From Cellulomonas sp. Leaf395 (GTDB taxonomy: Bacteria > Actinomycetota > Actinomycetes > Actinomycetales > Cellulomonadaceae), in NCBI RefSeq assembly GCF_001424125.1, contig NZ_LMQI01000005.1:341567-405566 (forward strand): DNA of 64,000 bases, in the 5' to 3' direction. Of this stretch, positions 41,326-53,927 are shown piece after piece. The position numbers and the translations under genes were made by a program. The notes beneath the pieces are model-generated. The model was not told the origin of the DNA. It made no database searches and saw only the letters and a list, made by a program, of their open reading frames with translations. The stretch's first letter is position 1. Each line of letters opens with the position of its first letter.

Positions 41326-41435
41326 ACCTTAGTCCGCAGCCTCTGAGCGCTGATCCGCACACATGTCCTCCCGGTTGACGCGCGTCCTCGGGTGGGTGAG
41401 TCTGCGAGGGTGGCCGGCCGACGTGGATCCCACTC

Positions 41436-43361
41436 GTGAACACCCTGCCGGGCGCTGTGCTGGACGCCGTCGCCGCCGCTCGCCGGCCGGAGACGACCGA
41501 CGCGCAGTGGGCTACCTTCACGGCCCGCGTCGACCGGCACGTCGGGCGGCTGGGTCGCCTCCTCGAGGAGGTGTACGGGCCGGGGGAGGCCACGACGCAC
41601 GAGCTGGCGCTGCTCGCCGGGCAGCTCGCGGCCAGCTGGCAGGAGCGGCCCGCCGACCTGCGCGAGCTCGACGACGCGCGCGAGGCGGACCCGACCTGGT
41701 TCACGTCGCAGCGGATGCTCGGCGGCGTCCTGTACGTCGACCGGTACGCCGGTGACCTCGCCGGGGTCCGCAGGCAGATCCCGTACTTCCAGGAGCTCGG
41801 CCTGACGTACCTGCACCTGATGCCGCTGTTCGAGGCGCCGCAGGAGAACTCGGACGGCGGCTACGCGGTGTCGAGCTACCGCGACGTCGATCCGTCGGTG
41901 GGCACGATGACGGAGCTGGCGGACCTGGCGAACGAGCTGCGCGCGCACGGGATCGTCCTCGTCGTCGACCTCGTGTTCAACCACACGTCGGACGAGCACG
42001 CGTGGGCCCGTGCAGCCCGCGCCGGCGACCCCGAGCACGAGGCCTTCTACCGGATCTTCCCCGACCGGACGATGCCCGACGCGTACGAGCGGACGGCACG
42101 GGAGATCTTCCCCGACGACCACCCGGGCTCGTTCGTGCCGATCCCGACACCCGACGGGCGCGCCCAACGATGGGTGTGGGCGACGTTCCACTCGTTCCAG
42201 TGGGACCTGAACTACGCCAACCCCGCGGTGTTCCGGGCGATGGCGGCCGAGATGCTCTTCCTCGCGAACCAGGGGGTGGACATCCTGCGGATGGACGCCG
42301 TCGCGTTCATCTGGAAGGAGCTCGGCACGGCGTGCGAGTCGCTGCCCCAGGCGCACCTGCTGCTCCAGGCGTTCAACGCGGTCTGCCGGATCGCCGCGCC
42401 GGCCGTGCTGTTCAAGTCCGAGGCGATCGTCCACCCGGACGAGGTGATCGAGTACATCGGCGTCGACGAGTGCCAGCTCTCCTACGACCCGCTGCAGATG
42501 GCGCTGATCTGGAGCTCGCTGGCCAGCCGGGACGGGCGTCTGCTCCAGCAGGCTCTGGAACGGCGGCACGCGCTGCCGCCCGGGACGGCGTGGGTCGGCT
42601 ACGTGCGCAGCCACGACGACATCGGCTGGACCTTCGCCGACGAGGACGCCGCCGAGCTCGGCATCGACGCCGCCGCGCACCGGCGGTTCCTCAACCAGTT
42701 CTACGTCGACCGGTTCCCCGGGTCGTTCGCGCGCGGCGTGCCCTTCCAGGACAACCCGCGGACCGGGGACTGCCGGATCGCGGGCACGACGGCGTCGCTG
42801 GCGGGCCTGGAGGCGGGGGACGCGGGCGCCGTCGACCGGATCGTGCTGGCGCACGCGATCGTCCTGTCCACCGGTGGCATGCCGTTGCTGTACCTCGGCG
42901 ACGAGGTGGGCCAGCTCAACGACTACGGCGCGCTGGACGAACCGGGTCACGGTGAGGACACCCGCTGGGTGGGTCGACCGCGGTACCCGGCAGCCGCCTA
43001 CGGGCAGCGGGACGACCCGTCGACGGACGCCGGCCGGATCTTCGGGCGTCTGCAGCACCTCGTCCGGGTCCGCCGCCGCACGCCCGAGCTGGCGGGCAAC
43101 GCGCTGATCACGTTCGACACCTACAACCCGCACCTGGTGGCCTATCAGCGCCCTGGGCCGGACACCCTGGTCCTGGTGATCGCCAACGTGGCCGACGACC
43201 CGCAGCACGTGGACGCCACGACGCTCTCGGGGCTGCCTGCCTCGGCCGAGGACCTGCTCGCCGGGGACGTCGTCACCCTGCGCGGCGGGATCACCGTCCC
43301 GGCGCACGGGGTCCTGTGGTTGCGGGTCTCTACGCGTGACGAGGGAGGACCCCGTGAGTGA
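41436..43361 (+). CDS. GH13 amylosucrase-like enzyme
   Basis: A 641-residue cytoplasmic GH13 protein from a GTG start. The N-terminal helical domain (about 1-100) precedes the barrel. Motifs are VDLVFNHTSDEH, DILRMDAVAF (nucleophile Asp), LFKSEAIV (acid/base Glu) and RSHDDIGWTF (transition-state Asp). The RSHDDIGWTF region and the helical N-terminus are those of amylosucrase and sucrose hydrolase (GH13_4) rather than alpha-amylase. These enzymes use sucrose to extend glucans or hydrolyse it. No signal peptide is present, so an intracellular substrate is implied. It is divergent from a LacI regulator and overlaps the next gene by 8 bp. Sucrose hydrolase or another alpha-glucosidase is possible. 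Confidence 0.85.
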   Translation: MNTLPGAVLDAVAAARRPETTDAQWATFTARVDRHVGRLGRLLEEVYGPGEATTHELALLAGQLAASWQERPADLRELDDAREADPTWFTSQRMLGGVLYVDRYAGDLAGVRRQIPYFQELGLTYLHLMPLFEAPQENSDGGYAVSSYRDVDPSVGTMTELADLANELRAHGIVLVVDLVFNHTSDEHAWARAARAGDPEHEAFYRIFPDRTMPDAYERTAREIFPDDHPGSFVPIPTPDGRAQRWVWATFHSFQWDLNYANPAVFRAMAAEMLFLANQGVDILRMDAVAFIWKELGTACESLPQAHLLLQAFNAVCRIAAPAVLFKSEAIVHPDEVIEYIGVDECQLSYDPLQMALIWSSLASRDGRLLQQALERRHALPPGTAWVGYVRSHDDIGWTFADEDAAELGIDAAAHRRFLNQFYVDRFPGSFARGVPFQDNPRTGDCRIAGTTASLAGLEAGDAGAVDRIVLAHAIVLSTGGMPLLYLGDEVGQLNDYGALDEPGHGEDTRWVGRPRYPAAAYGQRDDPSTDAGRIFGRLQHLVRVRRRTPELAGNALITFDTYNPHLVAYQRPGPDTLVLVIANVADDPQHVDATTLSGLPASAEDLLAGDVVTLRGGITVPAHGVLWLRVSTRDEGGPRE

Positions 43362-43884
43362 GACCGGACCGACCGGGGTGATCGACCCCCGATACGGCGA
43401 CCCGTCGGCCACCGCACCACCGTGGACCGAGATCGAGCGGCGGCTCGCCGATGCGCAGCTCTACTGGATCGTGTCCGTCCGCTCGGACGGGCGCCCGCAC
43501 GCCGTCCCGCTCGTCGGCGTCTGGCACGACGGCGCCTTCGCGTTCTGCACCGGCCCGCACGAGCAGAAGGTGCGCAACCTCGACGCCGACCCGCACGTGG
43601 CGGTGACGACCGGCAGCACCGGGGCCGGCGGCTGGGACACCGGGGTCGAGCTGGTCGTCGAGGGCGAGGCGCTGCGCGTCACCGACCCCGACGCTCTCCA
43701 GTCGCTGGCCGACGCCTGGTACGCCAAGTACGGCGACGACTGGGTGTTCGACGTGCGTGGCGAGGGATTCGTCGAGCGCAGCGACTCGGGCGGGGGATCC
43801 GAGGGCGCCTGGGTGTACCGGGTCGTCCCGGCCAAGGTCCTGGCGTTCGGTGGCGGTCACGGGCAGACGGCCTACCGCTGCTGA
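43354..43884 (+). CDS. Pyridoxamine 5'-phosphate oxidase-like flavin-binding protein
   Basis: A 176-residue protein of the split-barrel PPOX family (SDGRPHAVPLVGVWHDGAFAFCTGPHEQKVRNL, then EGEALRV). These bind FMN, F420 or heme and often reduce small molecules. The GTG at 43354 follows GAGGGAGG and overlaps the amylosucrase end by 8 bp, so translation is coupled; an ATG-equivalent start at 43336 is less likely. The functional link to amylosucrase is unclear. It is convergent with uxaC, 15 bp away. Confidence 0.85.
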   Translation: MSETGPTGVIDPRYGDPSATAPPWTEIERRLADAQLYWIVSVRSDGRPHAVPLVGVWHDGAFAFCTGPHEQKVRNLDADPHVAVTTGSTGAGGWDTGVELVVEGEALRVTDPDALQSLADAWYAKYGDDWVFDVRGEGFVERSDSGGGSEGAWVYRVVPAKVLAFGGGHGQTAYRC

Positions 43885-43899
43885 GTGCGACGAGACCCG

Positions 43900-45324
43900 C
43901 TACAGCCCGAACACCGCGGTGGGCCTCCCGCGCACCAGGTCGACGACGGCCTCGGCCGCCTCGTCCTCGTCGAGTCTGTGGTCCGCGACAAGGCCGGCCA
44001 GGTAGCCGGCGTCGAGCCGCCGTGCCATGTCGTGGCGGGCGGGGATCGAGCAGATCGCCCGGGTGTCGTCGATGAACCCGCTGGTGCGGGACAGGCCGGC
44101 GGTCTCGGAGACGGCGGACCGCCAGCGGCGGATGGCGTCCGGTGCGTCGAGGAACCACCAGGGCGCGCCGACGTACACCGACGGGTAGAAGCCGGCGAGC
44201 GGGGCGAGCTCGCGGGAGAACACGGACTCGTCGAGCGTGAAGAGCACGAGCGTGAGATTCGGGTGGGTGCCGTACCGGTCGAGCAGCGGCCGCAGGGCGT
44301 CCGTGAAGGCGCCGGGCAGCGGCAGGTCGTGGCCGGTGTCCGGCCCGAACCGAGCGCCCGTCGGCCGGTGGTGGCCCCGGCGCACCCCGGGGTGCAGCGT
44401 CATGGTGAGGCCGTCCTCGGTCGCCATCCGGGCCATCTCCAGCAGCATGTGCCTGCGCAGCGCCGTCGCCTGGCTCGCCTCGACGGTCCCGAGAAGCGCC
44501 TCGCTGTAGATCCGCTCGGCCTCGTCCGCGTCGAGCGGCTCGGTGCCGACGTCCTCGTGGCTGTGGTCGGTGGAGACGCCGCCGTGCCGCCGGAAGTGCG
44601 TGCGCCGGGTCTCCATCGCGGCGACCCAGCCGGCGTAGCAGCCGGTGTCGATGCCCGCGACCGCGCCGAGGTGCAGCACGTCGCGCGCCCAGTCGGGCCG
44701 TCCCGCCTCGAGGTACCTGTCGGGGCGGAACGTCGGCACCACCCGTCCGGTGAACGTCGGGTCGGCGCGAAGGGCCGCGTGGGCGGCCAGGTCGTCGACG
44801 GGGTCGTCGGTGGTGGCGAGGACCTCGATCCGGAACCGGTCGAACAGCGCCCGGGGACGGAAGGCGGGCTGCGCGAGCTGGTCGGCGATCCCGTCGTACA
44901 GCGCGTCGGCCGTCTCGGCGCTCGGCCTCAGGTCAAGGCCGAACACGTCGACCAGCGCGCTCTCCAGCCAGTACTTCACCGGGGTGCCGCGGTACACGGA
45001 CCAGTTCTCGCACAGGAGGCGCCACCCCTCGCGAGCCGCCGCGGGGGAGAGCGGCCCCTGACCGACGCCGAGCCGGTCGAGCGGCACGCCGGACGCGTGG
45101 AGCAGCCGCGTGACGTAGTGGTCCGGCGTGACCAGCAGGGTCGTCGGGTCGGGGAAGGGCTGGTCCTCGAGGAGCAGCCGCGCCTCGACGTGCCCGTGCG
45201 GGGAGAGGATCGGCAGGTCGCGGACCTCGTCGTAGAGACGGCGGGCGATCGACCTCAGCTCGGGTGCTGCCGGGAGCAACCGGTCGGGGTGCAGGCGCAA
45301 GGCCTGCCCGGTGAGCGTCGGCAC
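43900..45324 (-). CDS. uxaC: Glucuronate isomerase
   Basis: A 474-residue UxaC, the normal family length. It isomerises D-glucuronate to D-fructuronate (and galacturonate to tagaturonate) in the cytoplasm. It belongs to the amidohydrolase superfamily: PILSPHGHVEARLLLED supplies the HxH near the N-terminus. Other characteristic blocks are IEVLATTDDP, YAGWVAAMETRRTHF, MTLHPGVRRGHH and APWWFLDAPDAI. It is the last gene of uidA-symporter-uxaC, with three bases after the symporter stop, and is convergent with the PPOX gene. The operon is presumably controlled by the divergent LacI regulator. Confidence 0.96.
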   Translation of the reverse strand: MPTLTGQALRLHPDRLLPAAPELRSIARRLYDEVRDLPILSPHGHVEARLLLEDQPFPDPTTLLVTPDHYVTRLLHASGVPLDRLGVGQGPLSPAAAREGWRLLCENWSVYRGTPVKYWLESALVDVFGLDLRPSAETADALYDGIADQLAQPAFRPRALFDRFRIEVLATTDDPVDDLAAHAALRADPTFTGRVVPTFRPDRYLEAGRPDWARDVLHLGAVAGIDTGCYAGWVAAMETRRTHFRRHGGVSTDHSHEDVGTEPLDADEAERIYSEALLGTVEASQATALRRHMLLEMARMATEDGLTMTLHPGVRRGHHRPTGARFGPDTGHDLPLPGAFTDALRPLLDRYGTHPNLTLVLFTLDESVFSRELAPLAGFYPSVYVGAPWWFLDAPDAIRRWRSAVSETAGLSRTSGFIDDTRAICSIPARHDMARRLDAGYLAGLVADHRLDEDEAAEAVVDLVRGRPTAVFGL

Positions 45325-45327
45325 GCC

Positions 45328-48602
<3,275 letters not shown>

Positions 48603-48628
48603 CTATTGAGGACCCGTGATCACGCGAC

Positions 48629-48642
48629 GACAAGCGGTTGCC
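48629..48642. promoter_or_regulatory. LacI-family operator O1 upstream of uidA and the regulator gene
   Basis: GACAAGCGGTTGCC matches 12 of 14 positions of the perfect palindrome GGCAACCGGTTGCC found at 49708-49721. It is 78 bp upstream of uidA and 31 bp before the GTG start of the regulator, and it sits in a wider CGACAAG...CTTGTCG inverted repeat (48628-48653). It likely represses both divergent units. Confidence 0.65.
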
Positions 48643-48672
48643 ATGACTTGTCGCGGTGCCTACCGTCGGAAG

Positions 48673-49680
48673 GTGGAGGAGCACCGGGTCCCGACGATCT
48701 ACGACGTGGCGCAGGCCTGTGGCGTCGCCCCGTCGACCGTGTCACGGGCGTTCTCCCGACCGGGCCGGGTGAACGCCGAGACGGCCGCTCGCATCCGGCA
48801 GGTGGCGGAGGAGATGGGCTACCGGGCGAACCCGTTGGCCCGCGCGCTGCCCACGGGCAAGACGTCGCTCCTGGCGCTCGTCGTCTCCGACGTGACCAAC
48901 CCGTTCTACTTCGGCATCATCCGTGGGGCCGAGCTCGCGGCGAACGAGGCCGACTACACGTTGCTCGTGGCGGACGTGTACGAGTCGGCGGTGGTGGAGC
49001 GCAAGGCGCTCGAGCGCGCGCTGCCCCTCGTCGAAGGGGTCGTCCTGGGGACGTCGCGGATGTCGGACTCGGCGATCCGGGTGATGGCGCAGCAGCGTCC
49101 TACCGTGGTGCTCAACCGCGTGCTGACCGGGATCCCGAGCGTCGTCACGGACAACACCCGCGGGATGCGGAGCGCCGTCGAGCACCTCGCGGGGCTCGAG
49201 CACCGCACGGTGGCGTACGTCGCGGGACCAGAGGCGTCGTGGGCCGACGGCATGCGCTGGCGCGCCATGCGCGAGAGCGCCGACGAGCTCGGCCTGCGGG
49301 TGCTGCGGTTCGGTCCCTACGCTCCGACGCTCGGCGGCGGCGGTGAGGCCGCGGAGGCCGTCGCCGCGTCGGCAGCGACCGCGGTGGTCGCCTACAACGA
49401 CGTGGTCGCCATCGGGCTCATGCGTGCGCTGCAGGCGTCTGGCGTGCGGGTGCCGCGGGACGTGAGCGTGGTGGGCTTCGACAACATCTTCGGCGCGGAG
49501 CTCTGCTCGCCCACCCTCACCACCGTGGCAGCCCCACTGGCAGCCCTGGGTGCGTACGCGGTCCGGACCCTCCTCGCGGGCATGGGCTCGCGCACACCGC
49601 CGCAGGTCCGTCCTGCGCTGCTCCCCGCGACGCTCGTGGTCCGGGAGTCCACGGCGCGACGGCTGCGCCGCCGACGCTGA
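48673..49680 (+). CDS. LacI-family regulator of glucuronide utilisation
   Basis: A LacI regulator of about 335 residues. The helix-turn-helix is VPTIYDVAQACGVAPSTVSRAFSRPGRVNAETAARI, the hinge MGYRANPLARALPTGKT, and the effector domain ends with DVSVVGFDNIFGAELCSPTLTTVAAP. It probably responds to an intermediate such as glucuronate, fructuronate or mannonate. The start is uncertain: GTG at 48673 is the nearest standard start but lacks good spacing to a ribosome binding site. The homologous Met position is a GTC at 48688-48690 preceded by GGAGGA at seven bases, and the ATG at 48616 or 48643 would overlap the operator. It is divergent from uidA and upstream of uxuB. Confidence 0.9.
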   Translation: MEEHRVPTIYDVAQACGVAPSTVSRAFSRPGRVNAETAARIRQVAEEMGYRANPLARALPTGKTSLLALVVSDVTNPFYFGIIRGAELAANEADYTLLVADVYESAVVERKALERALPLVEGVVLGTSRMSDSAIRVMAQQRPTVVLNRVLTGIPSVVTDNTRGMRSAVEHLAGLEHRTVAYVAGPEASWADGMRWRAMRESADELGLRVLRFGPYAPTLGGGGEAAEAVAASAATAVVAYNDVVAIGLMRALQASGVRVPRDVSVVGFDNIFGAELCSPTLTTVAAPLAALGAYAVRTLLAGMGSRTPPQVRPALLPATLVVRESTARRLRRRR

Positions 49681-49707
49681 TGCCCGCAGCCCGCCGGGGC
49701 AAGTGAC

Positions 49708-49721
49708 GGCAACCGGTTGCC
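49708..49721. promoter_or_regulatory. LacI-family operator O2 upstream of uxuB
   Basis: GGCAACCGGTTGCC is a perfect 14-bp palindrome with a central CG, the classic form of a LacI/GalR-family operator. It lies 27 bp after the regulator stop and 69 bp before the uxuB start. Together with O1 it links uidA-symporter-uxaC and uxuB-manD-gntK in one regulon. Confidence 0.75.
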
Positions 49722-49789
49722 TTCGGGTGACGACGGGGGCTCACTGGATCGAGGCCTCAGGCGAGGCCATCGGTCAGGAGGTGTTCATC

Positions 49790-51187
49790 GTGCACGACGA
49801 GACGGGTTGGGAGCGCACCGAAGCGCCCGCCACCGTACGGATCGTCCATCTGGGCCTCGGGGCGTTCGCCCGGGCACATCTGCTCTGGTACACCCAGCGC
49901 GCCAACGAGCTGTCAGACCCCGCCGACCGCTGGGGCGTGGCCGCGTTCACGGGCCGCTCGGCGGCGGCCGCTGCCCCGCTCAGGGCGCAGGACGGCCGGT
50001 ACACGCTGCTCGTCCGGTCCGCGCGGCTGGACGAGGCCGAGGTCGTCGACGCCCTCGTGTCCGTGCACGACGGCGCCGACGGCGACGCCTGGCGCGGGTA
50101 CCTGCGGCGTACCGAGGTCGGCGTCGTCAGCCTCACCGTCACCGAGGCGGGGTACCGGCGCGACGCGGACGGCGGGCTCGACCTGTCCGACGCCGACGTC
50201 GTCGGCGACCTCGAGCGCGACGCCGTCGACTCCACGACCGCACCCGGGCGTCTCGTCGACGGGTTGCGCGCCCGCCGCGACGCCGGAGCCGGCCAGATCG
50301 CGGTGGTCAGCTGCGACAACCTGCCCGACAACGGTGCCGTGCTGCGCCGGGTCACTCTCGAGATGGCGTCGGCTGTGGACGAGTCGCTGGCCGACTGGAT
50401 CGCCCAGAACGTCTCCTTCGTCTCGACGATGGTCGACCGCATCACGCCGGCGACGACCGACACCGACCGCGCGATCACGTTCGTGCTGACAGGGCGCAGC
50501 GACCGCGCGCCCGTCGTCACGGAGCCGTTCAGCGAGTGGGTGCTGCAGGGCGACTTCCCGGCCGGCCGACCCGCCTGGTACCGCGTCGGCGCGCAGTTCG
50601 TCGACGACCTGGAGCCGTACGAGCGCCGCAAGCTGTGGCTGCTGAACGCCGGCCACACCCTCCTTGCGTACCGCGGAGCCCAGCGGGGGTGCACCACGGT
50701 GGCCGAGGCGTTCGCGGACCCCGTGTGCCGCGCCGAGGTGGAGGAGCTCTGGTCCGAGGCCGCGGAGGTGCTCCCGCTGCCCACCGAGACCGCGCTCGCC
50801 GCGCTGCGCGAGCGGTTCTCGAACCCTCGCATCGAGCACCGCCTGGCCCAGATCGGCCGCGACGGGTCACAGAAGCTGCCCGTCCGGATCCTGGCTGTCG
50901 CGCAGGCGCGAGCCGCCGCCGGGCTGCCCGTGGGCAAGGCGGGCGCGGGAGTCGTCGCCGACTGGATCCTGCACCTGCAGGACCACGACGTCACGACCTC
51001 CGACCCGCACGCCGTCGCACTGGCCGAACGCCTGCGCGGCCAGGGCAGCGCCACGGCGGCCCGGTCCGCCCTCGACGTCCTCGCGCCCGGCCTCGCACGC
51101 AAGGACGTGTACGCGCGTCACGTGGCCGAACAGCTCGTCCTCCGTACCCGCCCGCACCACCGCACCTTGTCAGGAGCCCGACCATGA
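49790..51187 (+). CDS. uxuB: Mannitol dehydrogenase-family D-mannonate oxidoreductase (fructuronate reductase)
   Basis: A 465-residue protein of the long-chain mannitol dehydrogenase family. It reduces D-fructuronate to D-mannonate with NADH. The start has [18 protein letters not shown], the nucleotide-binding G-x-G-x-F-x-R-x-H motif. Further blocks are [25 protein letters not shown] (with the conserved DRITP) and [16 protein letters not shown] (the K-x-x-x-x-N-x-x-H catalytic motif). The GTG at 49790 follows AGGAGG at eight bases. Its stop overlaps manD (ATGA). Uronate context makes UxuB more likely than mannitol dehydrogenase or UxaB. Confidence 0.93.
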   Translation: MHDETGWERTEAPATVRIVHLGLGAFARAHLLWYTQRANELSDPADRWGVAAFTGRSAAAAAPLRAQDGRYTLLVRSARLDEAEVVDALVSVHDGADGDAWRGYLRRTEVGVVSLTVTEAGYRRDADGGLDLSDADVVGDLERDAVDSTTAPGRLVDGLRARRDAGAGQIAVVSCDNLPDNGAVLRRVTLEMASAVDESLADWIAQNVSFVSTMVDRITPATTDTDRAITFVLTGRSDRAPVVTEPFSEWVLQGDFPAGRPAWYRVGAQFVDDLEPYERRKLWLLNAGHTLLAYRGAQRGCTTVAEAFADPVCRAEVEELWSEAAEVLPLPTETALAALRERFSNPRIEHRLAQIGRDGSQKLPVRILAVAQARAAAGLPVGKAGAGVVADWILHLQDHDVTTSDPHAVALAERLRGQGSATAARSALDVLAPGLARKDVYARHVAEQLVLRTRPHHRTLSGARP

Positions 51188-52410
51188 AGATCGTCGCCGC
51201 CGACGTCGTCGTCACCAGCCCGAACCGCAACTTCGTCACCCTGAAGATCACGACAGACGAAGGTCTGACCGGGCTCGGTGACGCCACCCTCAACGGCCGC
51301 GAGCTGGCTGTCGTCAGCTACCTGCGCGACCACGTCGCGCCCCTGCTGATCGGCCGCGACGCGTCCCGCATCGAGGACACCTGGCAGTTCCTGTACCGCA
51401 GCGGCTACTGGCGCCGCGGCCCGGTGACCATGGCGGCCATCGCCGCGGTCGACATGGCCCTGTGGGACATCAAGGGCAAGGCCGCCGAGATGCCGGTCTA
51501 TCAGCTGCTCGGGGGAGCCAGCCGGGACGGTCTCATGGCCTACGGGCACGCATCCGGGACGTCCCTGCCCGCGCTGTTCGACTCCATCCGCGAGCACCAG
51601 GAGCAGGGCTACCGCTCGATCCGCGTGCAGACCGGCGTGCCGGGGCTCAAGTCCATCTACGGCATCGCGGCACAGTCGACGACGGGGGAGCGGTACGACC
51701 ACGAGCCGGCCCAGCGCGGCGCCTACCCCGCCGAGGAGGACTGGGACACCCGCTCCTACCTCCGCCACCTGCCGACCGTGTTCGAGGCGGTGCGCCACGA
51801 GTTCGGTCCGGACCTGCCGCTGCTGCACGACGGGCACCACCGGATGACCCCCATCCAGGCCGCCAGGCTGGGCAAGTCCCTCGAGCCGTACGACCTGTTC
51901 TGGCTCGAGGACTGCACGCCCGCCGAGAACCAGGAGGCCCTGCGTCTGGTCCGGCAGCACACCACGACCCCGCTGGCGATCGGCGAGATCTTCAACACCG
52001 TGTGGGACTTCCAGGCGCTCATCAAGGAACAGCTCATCGACTACGTCCGGGCCGCCTCGACGCACTTCGGGGGCATCAGCCCGCTGCGCAAGGTGATGGA
52101 CTACGCCGCGCAGTACCAGGTCAAGTCCGGGTTCCACGGGCCGACGGACATCTCCCCGGTCGGGCTGGCCGCCCAGATGCACGTGGGCCTGGCCATCCAC
52201 AACTTCGGCATCCAGGAGTACATGCAGCACGGCGCGAAGACCAACGCGGTGTTCCAGCAGTCGTTCACGTTCACCGACGGCTACCTGCACCCCGGCGACA
52301 AGCCCGGCCTCGGTGTCGAGCTCGACGTGGACGAGGCCGGCAGGTACCCCTACGAGGTCGCGTACCTGCCGTACAACCGGCTGGCCGACGGCACGGTGCA
52401 CGACTGGTGA
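51184..52410 (+). CDS. manD: D-mannonate dehydratase (enolase superfamily, ManD/RspA-like)
   Basis: A 408-residue enolase-superfamily protein. It dehydrates D-mannonate to 2-keto-3-deoxygluconate. Motifs match the ManD/RspA group: [70 protein letters not shown] and [16 protein letters not shown] for Mg2+ ligands (Asp, Glu, Glu). It takes the place of the unrelated UxuA dehydratase used by E. coli. It overlaps uxuB at its start and gluconokinase at its end, so the three are coupled. Confidence 0.94.
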   Translation: MKIVAADVVVTSPNRNFVTLKITTDEGLTGLGDATLNGRELAVVSYLRDHVAPLLIGRDASRIEDTWQFLYRSGYWRRGPVTMAAIAAVDMALWDIKGKAAEMPVYQLLGGASRDGLMAYGHASGTSLPALFDSIREHQEQGYRSIRVQTGVPGLKSIYGIAAQSTTGERYDHEPAQRGAYPAEEDWDTRSYLRHLPTVFEAVRHEFGPDLPLLHDGHHRMTPIQAARLGKSLEPYDLFWLEDCTPAENQEALRLVRQHTTTPLAIGEIFNTVWDFQALIKEQLIDYVRAASTHFGGISPLRKVMDYAAQYQVKSGFHGPTDISPVGLAAQMHVGLAIHNFGIQEYMQHGAKTNAVFQQSFTFTDGYLHPGDKPGLGVELDVDEAGRYPYEVAYLPYNRLADGTVHDW

Positions 52411-52946
52411 CGCACCACGTCGTGATGGGCGTCTCCGGCTGCGGCAAGTCGACCGTGGGCGCGCTGCTCGCCGACCGGCTCGGAGTCCCGTTCCTCGACG
52501 CCGACGACCTCCATCCCGCGGGGAACCTGGCGAAGATGGCGCACGGCACGCCGCTCGACGACGCCGACCGGTGGCCGTGGCTGCGGCTCGTCGGCCTGGC
52601 GCTCGCCGCCCACCCGGACGGCGCGGTCGTGGCGTGCTCCGCGCTGCGACGTGCCTACCGCGACATGCTCCGCGACGCCGTCCCGGGTCTGCGGTTCGTG
52701 CACCTGGTCGGGACGCGCGAGCAGCTTGCGTCTCGTATGCGCGCCCGTGAGCGCCACTTCATGCCGGTGTCCCTCCTCGACACCCAGCTGGCGACGCTCG
52801 AGCCGCTGGGTGGCGACGAGGCCGGCGTCGTCCTCGACTGCACCCTCGACGCCGCGACGCTCGCCGCGCGTGCCGGCGAGCCCGGGCGTGTCGCGGTCAT
52901 GCCGGGCCTTGTGGACAGATTCCGCGCAGGAGTAGACACGAGGTGA
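52407..52946 (+). CDS. gntK: Gluconokinase
   Basis: A 179-residue kinase of the GntK type. The Walker A motif is [13 protein letters not shown], followed by [31 protein letters not shown], which is diagnostic of gluconokinase, and later [28 protein letters not shown]. It phosphorylates gluconate to 6-phosphogluconate in the cytoplasm. The GTG start overlaps the manD stop (GTGA). The glucuronate pathway needs a KDG kinase at this step and none is visible, so this kinase may serve gluconate or a related acid; KDG phosphorylation by it is only speculation. Confidence 0.93.
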   Translation: MTHHVVMGVSGCGKSTVGALLADRLGVPFLDADDLHPAGNLAKMAHGTPLDDADRWPWLRLVGLALAAHPDGAVVACSALRRAYRDMLRDAVPGLRFVHLVGTREQLASRMRARERHFMPVSLLDTQLATLEPLGGDEAGVVLDCTLDAATLAARAGEPGRVAVMPGLVDRFRAGVDTR

Positions 52947-52964
52947 CCCGAGGGGGCGGTCGCG

Positions 52965-53912
52965 ATGGTGCGGATCTGCACGTGGAACCTGGAGAACCTG
53001 TTCCTCCCTGGCGAGGCGGCCGGCCCCGAGACCGCCGCCCAGTACCAGGCGAAGCTCACCGCGCTCGCCGACGTCATCGTCACGATGGCCCCCGACGTCC
53101 TCGCGGTCCAGGAGGTCGGTGACGTCGCTGCCCTGACCGACCTGGCCGAGCGCGTCGGCGGCACGTGGCACCAGGCGACGGCGGCGCCGGACCGGCGGGG
53201 CATCCGGGTCGGCTTTCTGTCCCGGCTCCCGATGACCTCCGTGCGCCAGTGGATCGCGTTCCCCGCCGGCCTGCGCCCGATCCAGGTCGACGACACAGCA
53301 GTGTCCAGCTCGACGATGGGGCGAGCCGCGCTCCAGGTCCGCGTGAACGTGGCCGGCCGCCGCATCGACCTCATCGCCTGCCACCTCAAGTCCAAGCTGC
53401 TGACGTTCCCCGGTGGTCGCTTCTCCACCGACGACGAGGGTGAGCGGGCACGGTTCGGTGCGTACGCCTTGCACCGGCGATCGGCCGAGTCGGTCACCGT
53501 TCGTGCGGCCGCGACCCGCAGGCTCGCCGCGGTCGACGGCGGTGCGGCCGTCGTGGTGCTGGGCGACCTCAACGACGAGCCGCAGGCGGCGACGGCGCAG
53601 ATCCTGCTCGGCCCGACGGGCTCGGAGATCGGCACCGGGGGTTTCGCGCGACCCGACCTGGGCGACCGGCAGCGCCTGTGGAACCTGGCAGCCCGCATCC
53701 CCGAGGCGCAGCGGTACTCGCGCGAGTACCGCGGCCGCAAGGAGCTGATCGACCACATCCTCGTCAGCCACGCCCTCGTCGGCCTGGTCGCCGACGGTGC
53801 GGTCACCACCGACGGTGCGGGACCGGTCCCGTCGATCACCGACGACCCGAACGCCCGTCGCGGGGAGCCGGGCTCGGACCACCGTCCCGTCCTCGCGAAC
53901 ATCAGCCTGTAG
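52965..53912 (+). CDS. Endonuclease/exonuclease/phosphatase-fold protein
   Basis: A 315-residue protein of the EEP superfamily. Motifs are RICTWNLENLF, LAVQEVGD (metal-binding Glu), LGDLNDEP and GSDHRPVLA with catalytic His and Asp. There is no signal peptide, so it acts in the cytoplasm on nucleic acid, nucleotides or phosphoesters; the substrate is unknown. It follows gluconokinase by 18 bp and precedes the nitrilase by 15 bp, perhaps as part of the same transcript. The function does not obviously fit uronate metabolism. Confidence 0.85.
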   Translation: MVRICTWNLENLFLPGEAAGPETAAQYQAKLTALADVIVTMAPDVLAVQEVGDVAALTDLAERVGGTWHQATAAPDRRGIRVGFLSRLPMTSVRQWIAFPAGLRPIQVDDTAVSSSTMGRAALQVRVNVAGRRIDLIACHLKSKLLTFPGGRFSTDDEGERARFGAYALHRRSAESVTVRAAATRRLAAVDGGAAVVVLGDLNDEPQAATAQILLGPTGSEIGTGGFARPDLGDRQRLWNLAARIPEAQRYSREYRGRKELIDHILVSHALVGLVADGAVTTDGAGPVPSITDDPNARRGEPGSDHRPVLANISL

Positions 53913-53927
53913 AGAGGAGATCCCCCC

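Noticed and set aside
41263..41353. Pair of GAGCGCT/AGCGCTC sequences as an operator pair for the LacI gene at 40306
   Set aside because: One copy lies inside the conserved helix-turn-helix codons (TSADVA), so the match may be due to coding constraint; only the intergenic copy was kept as weak.
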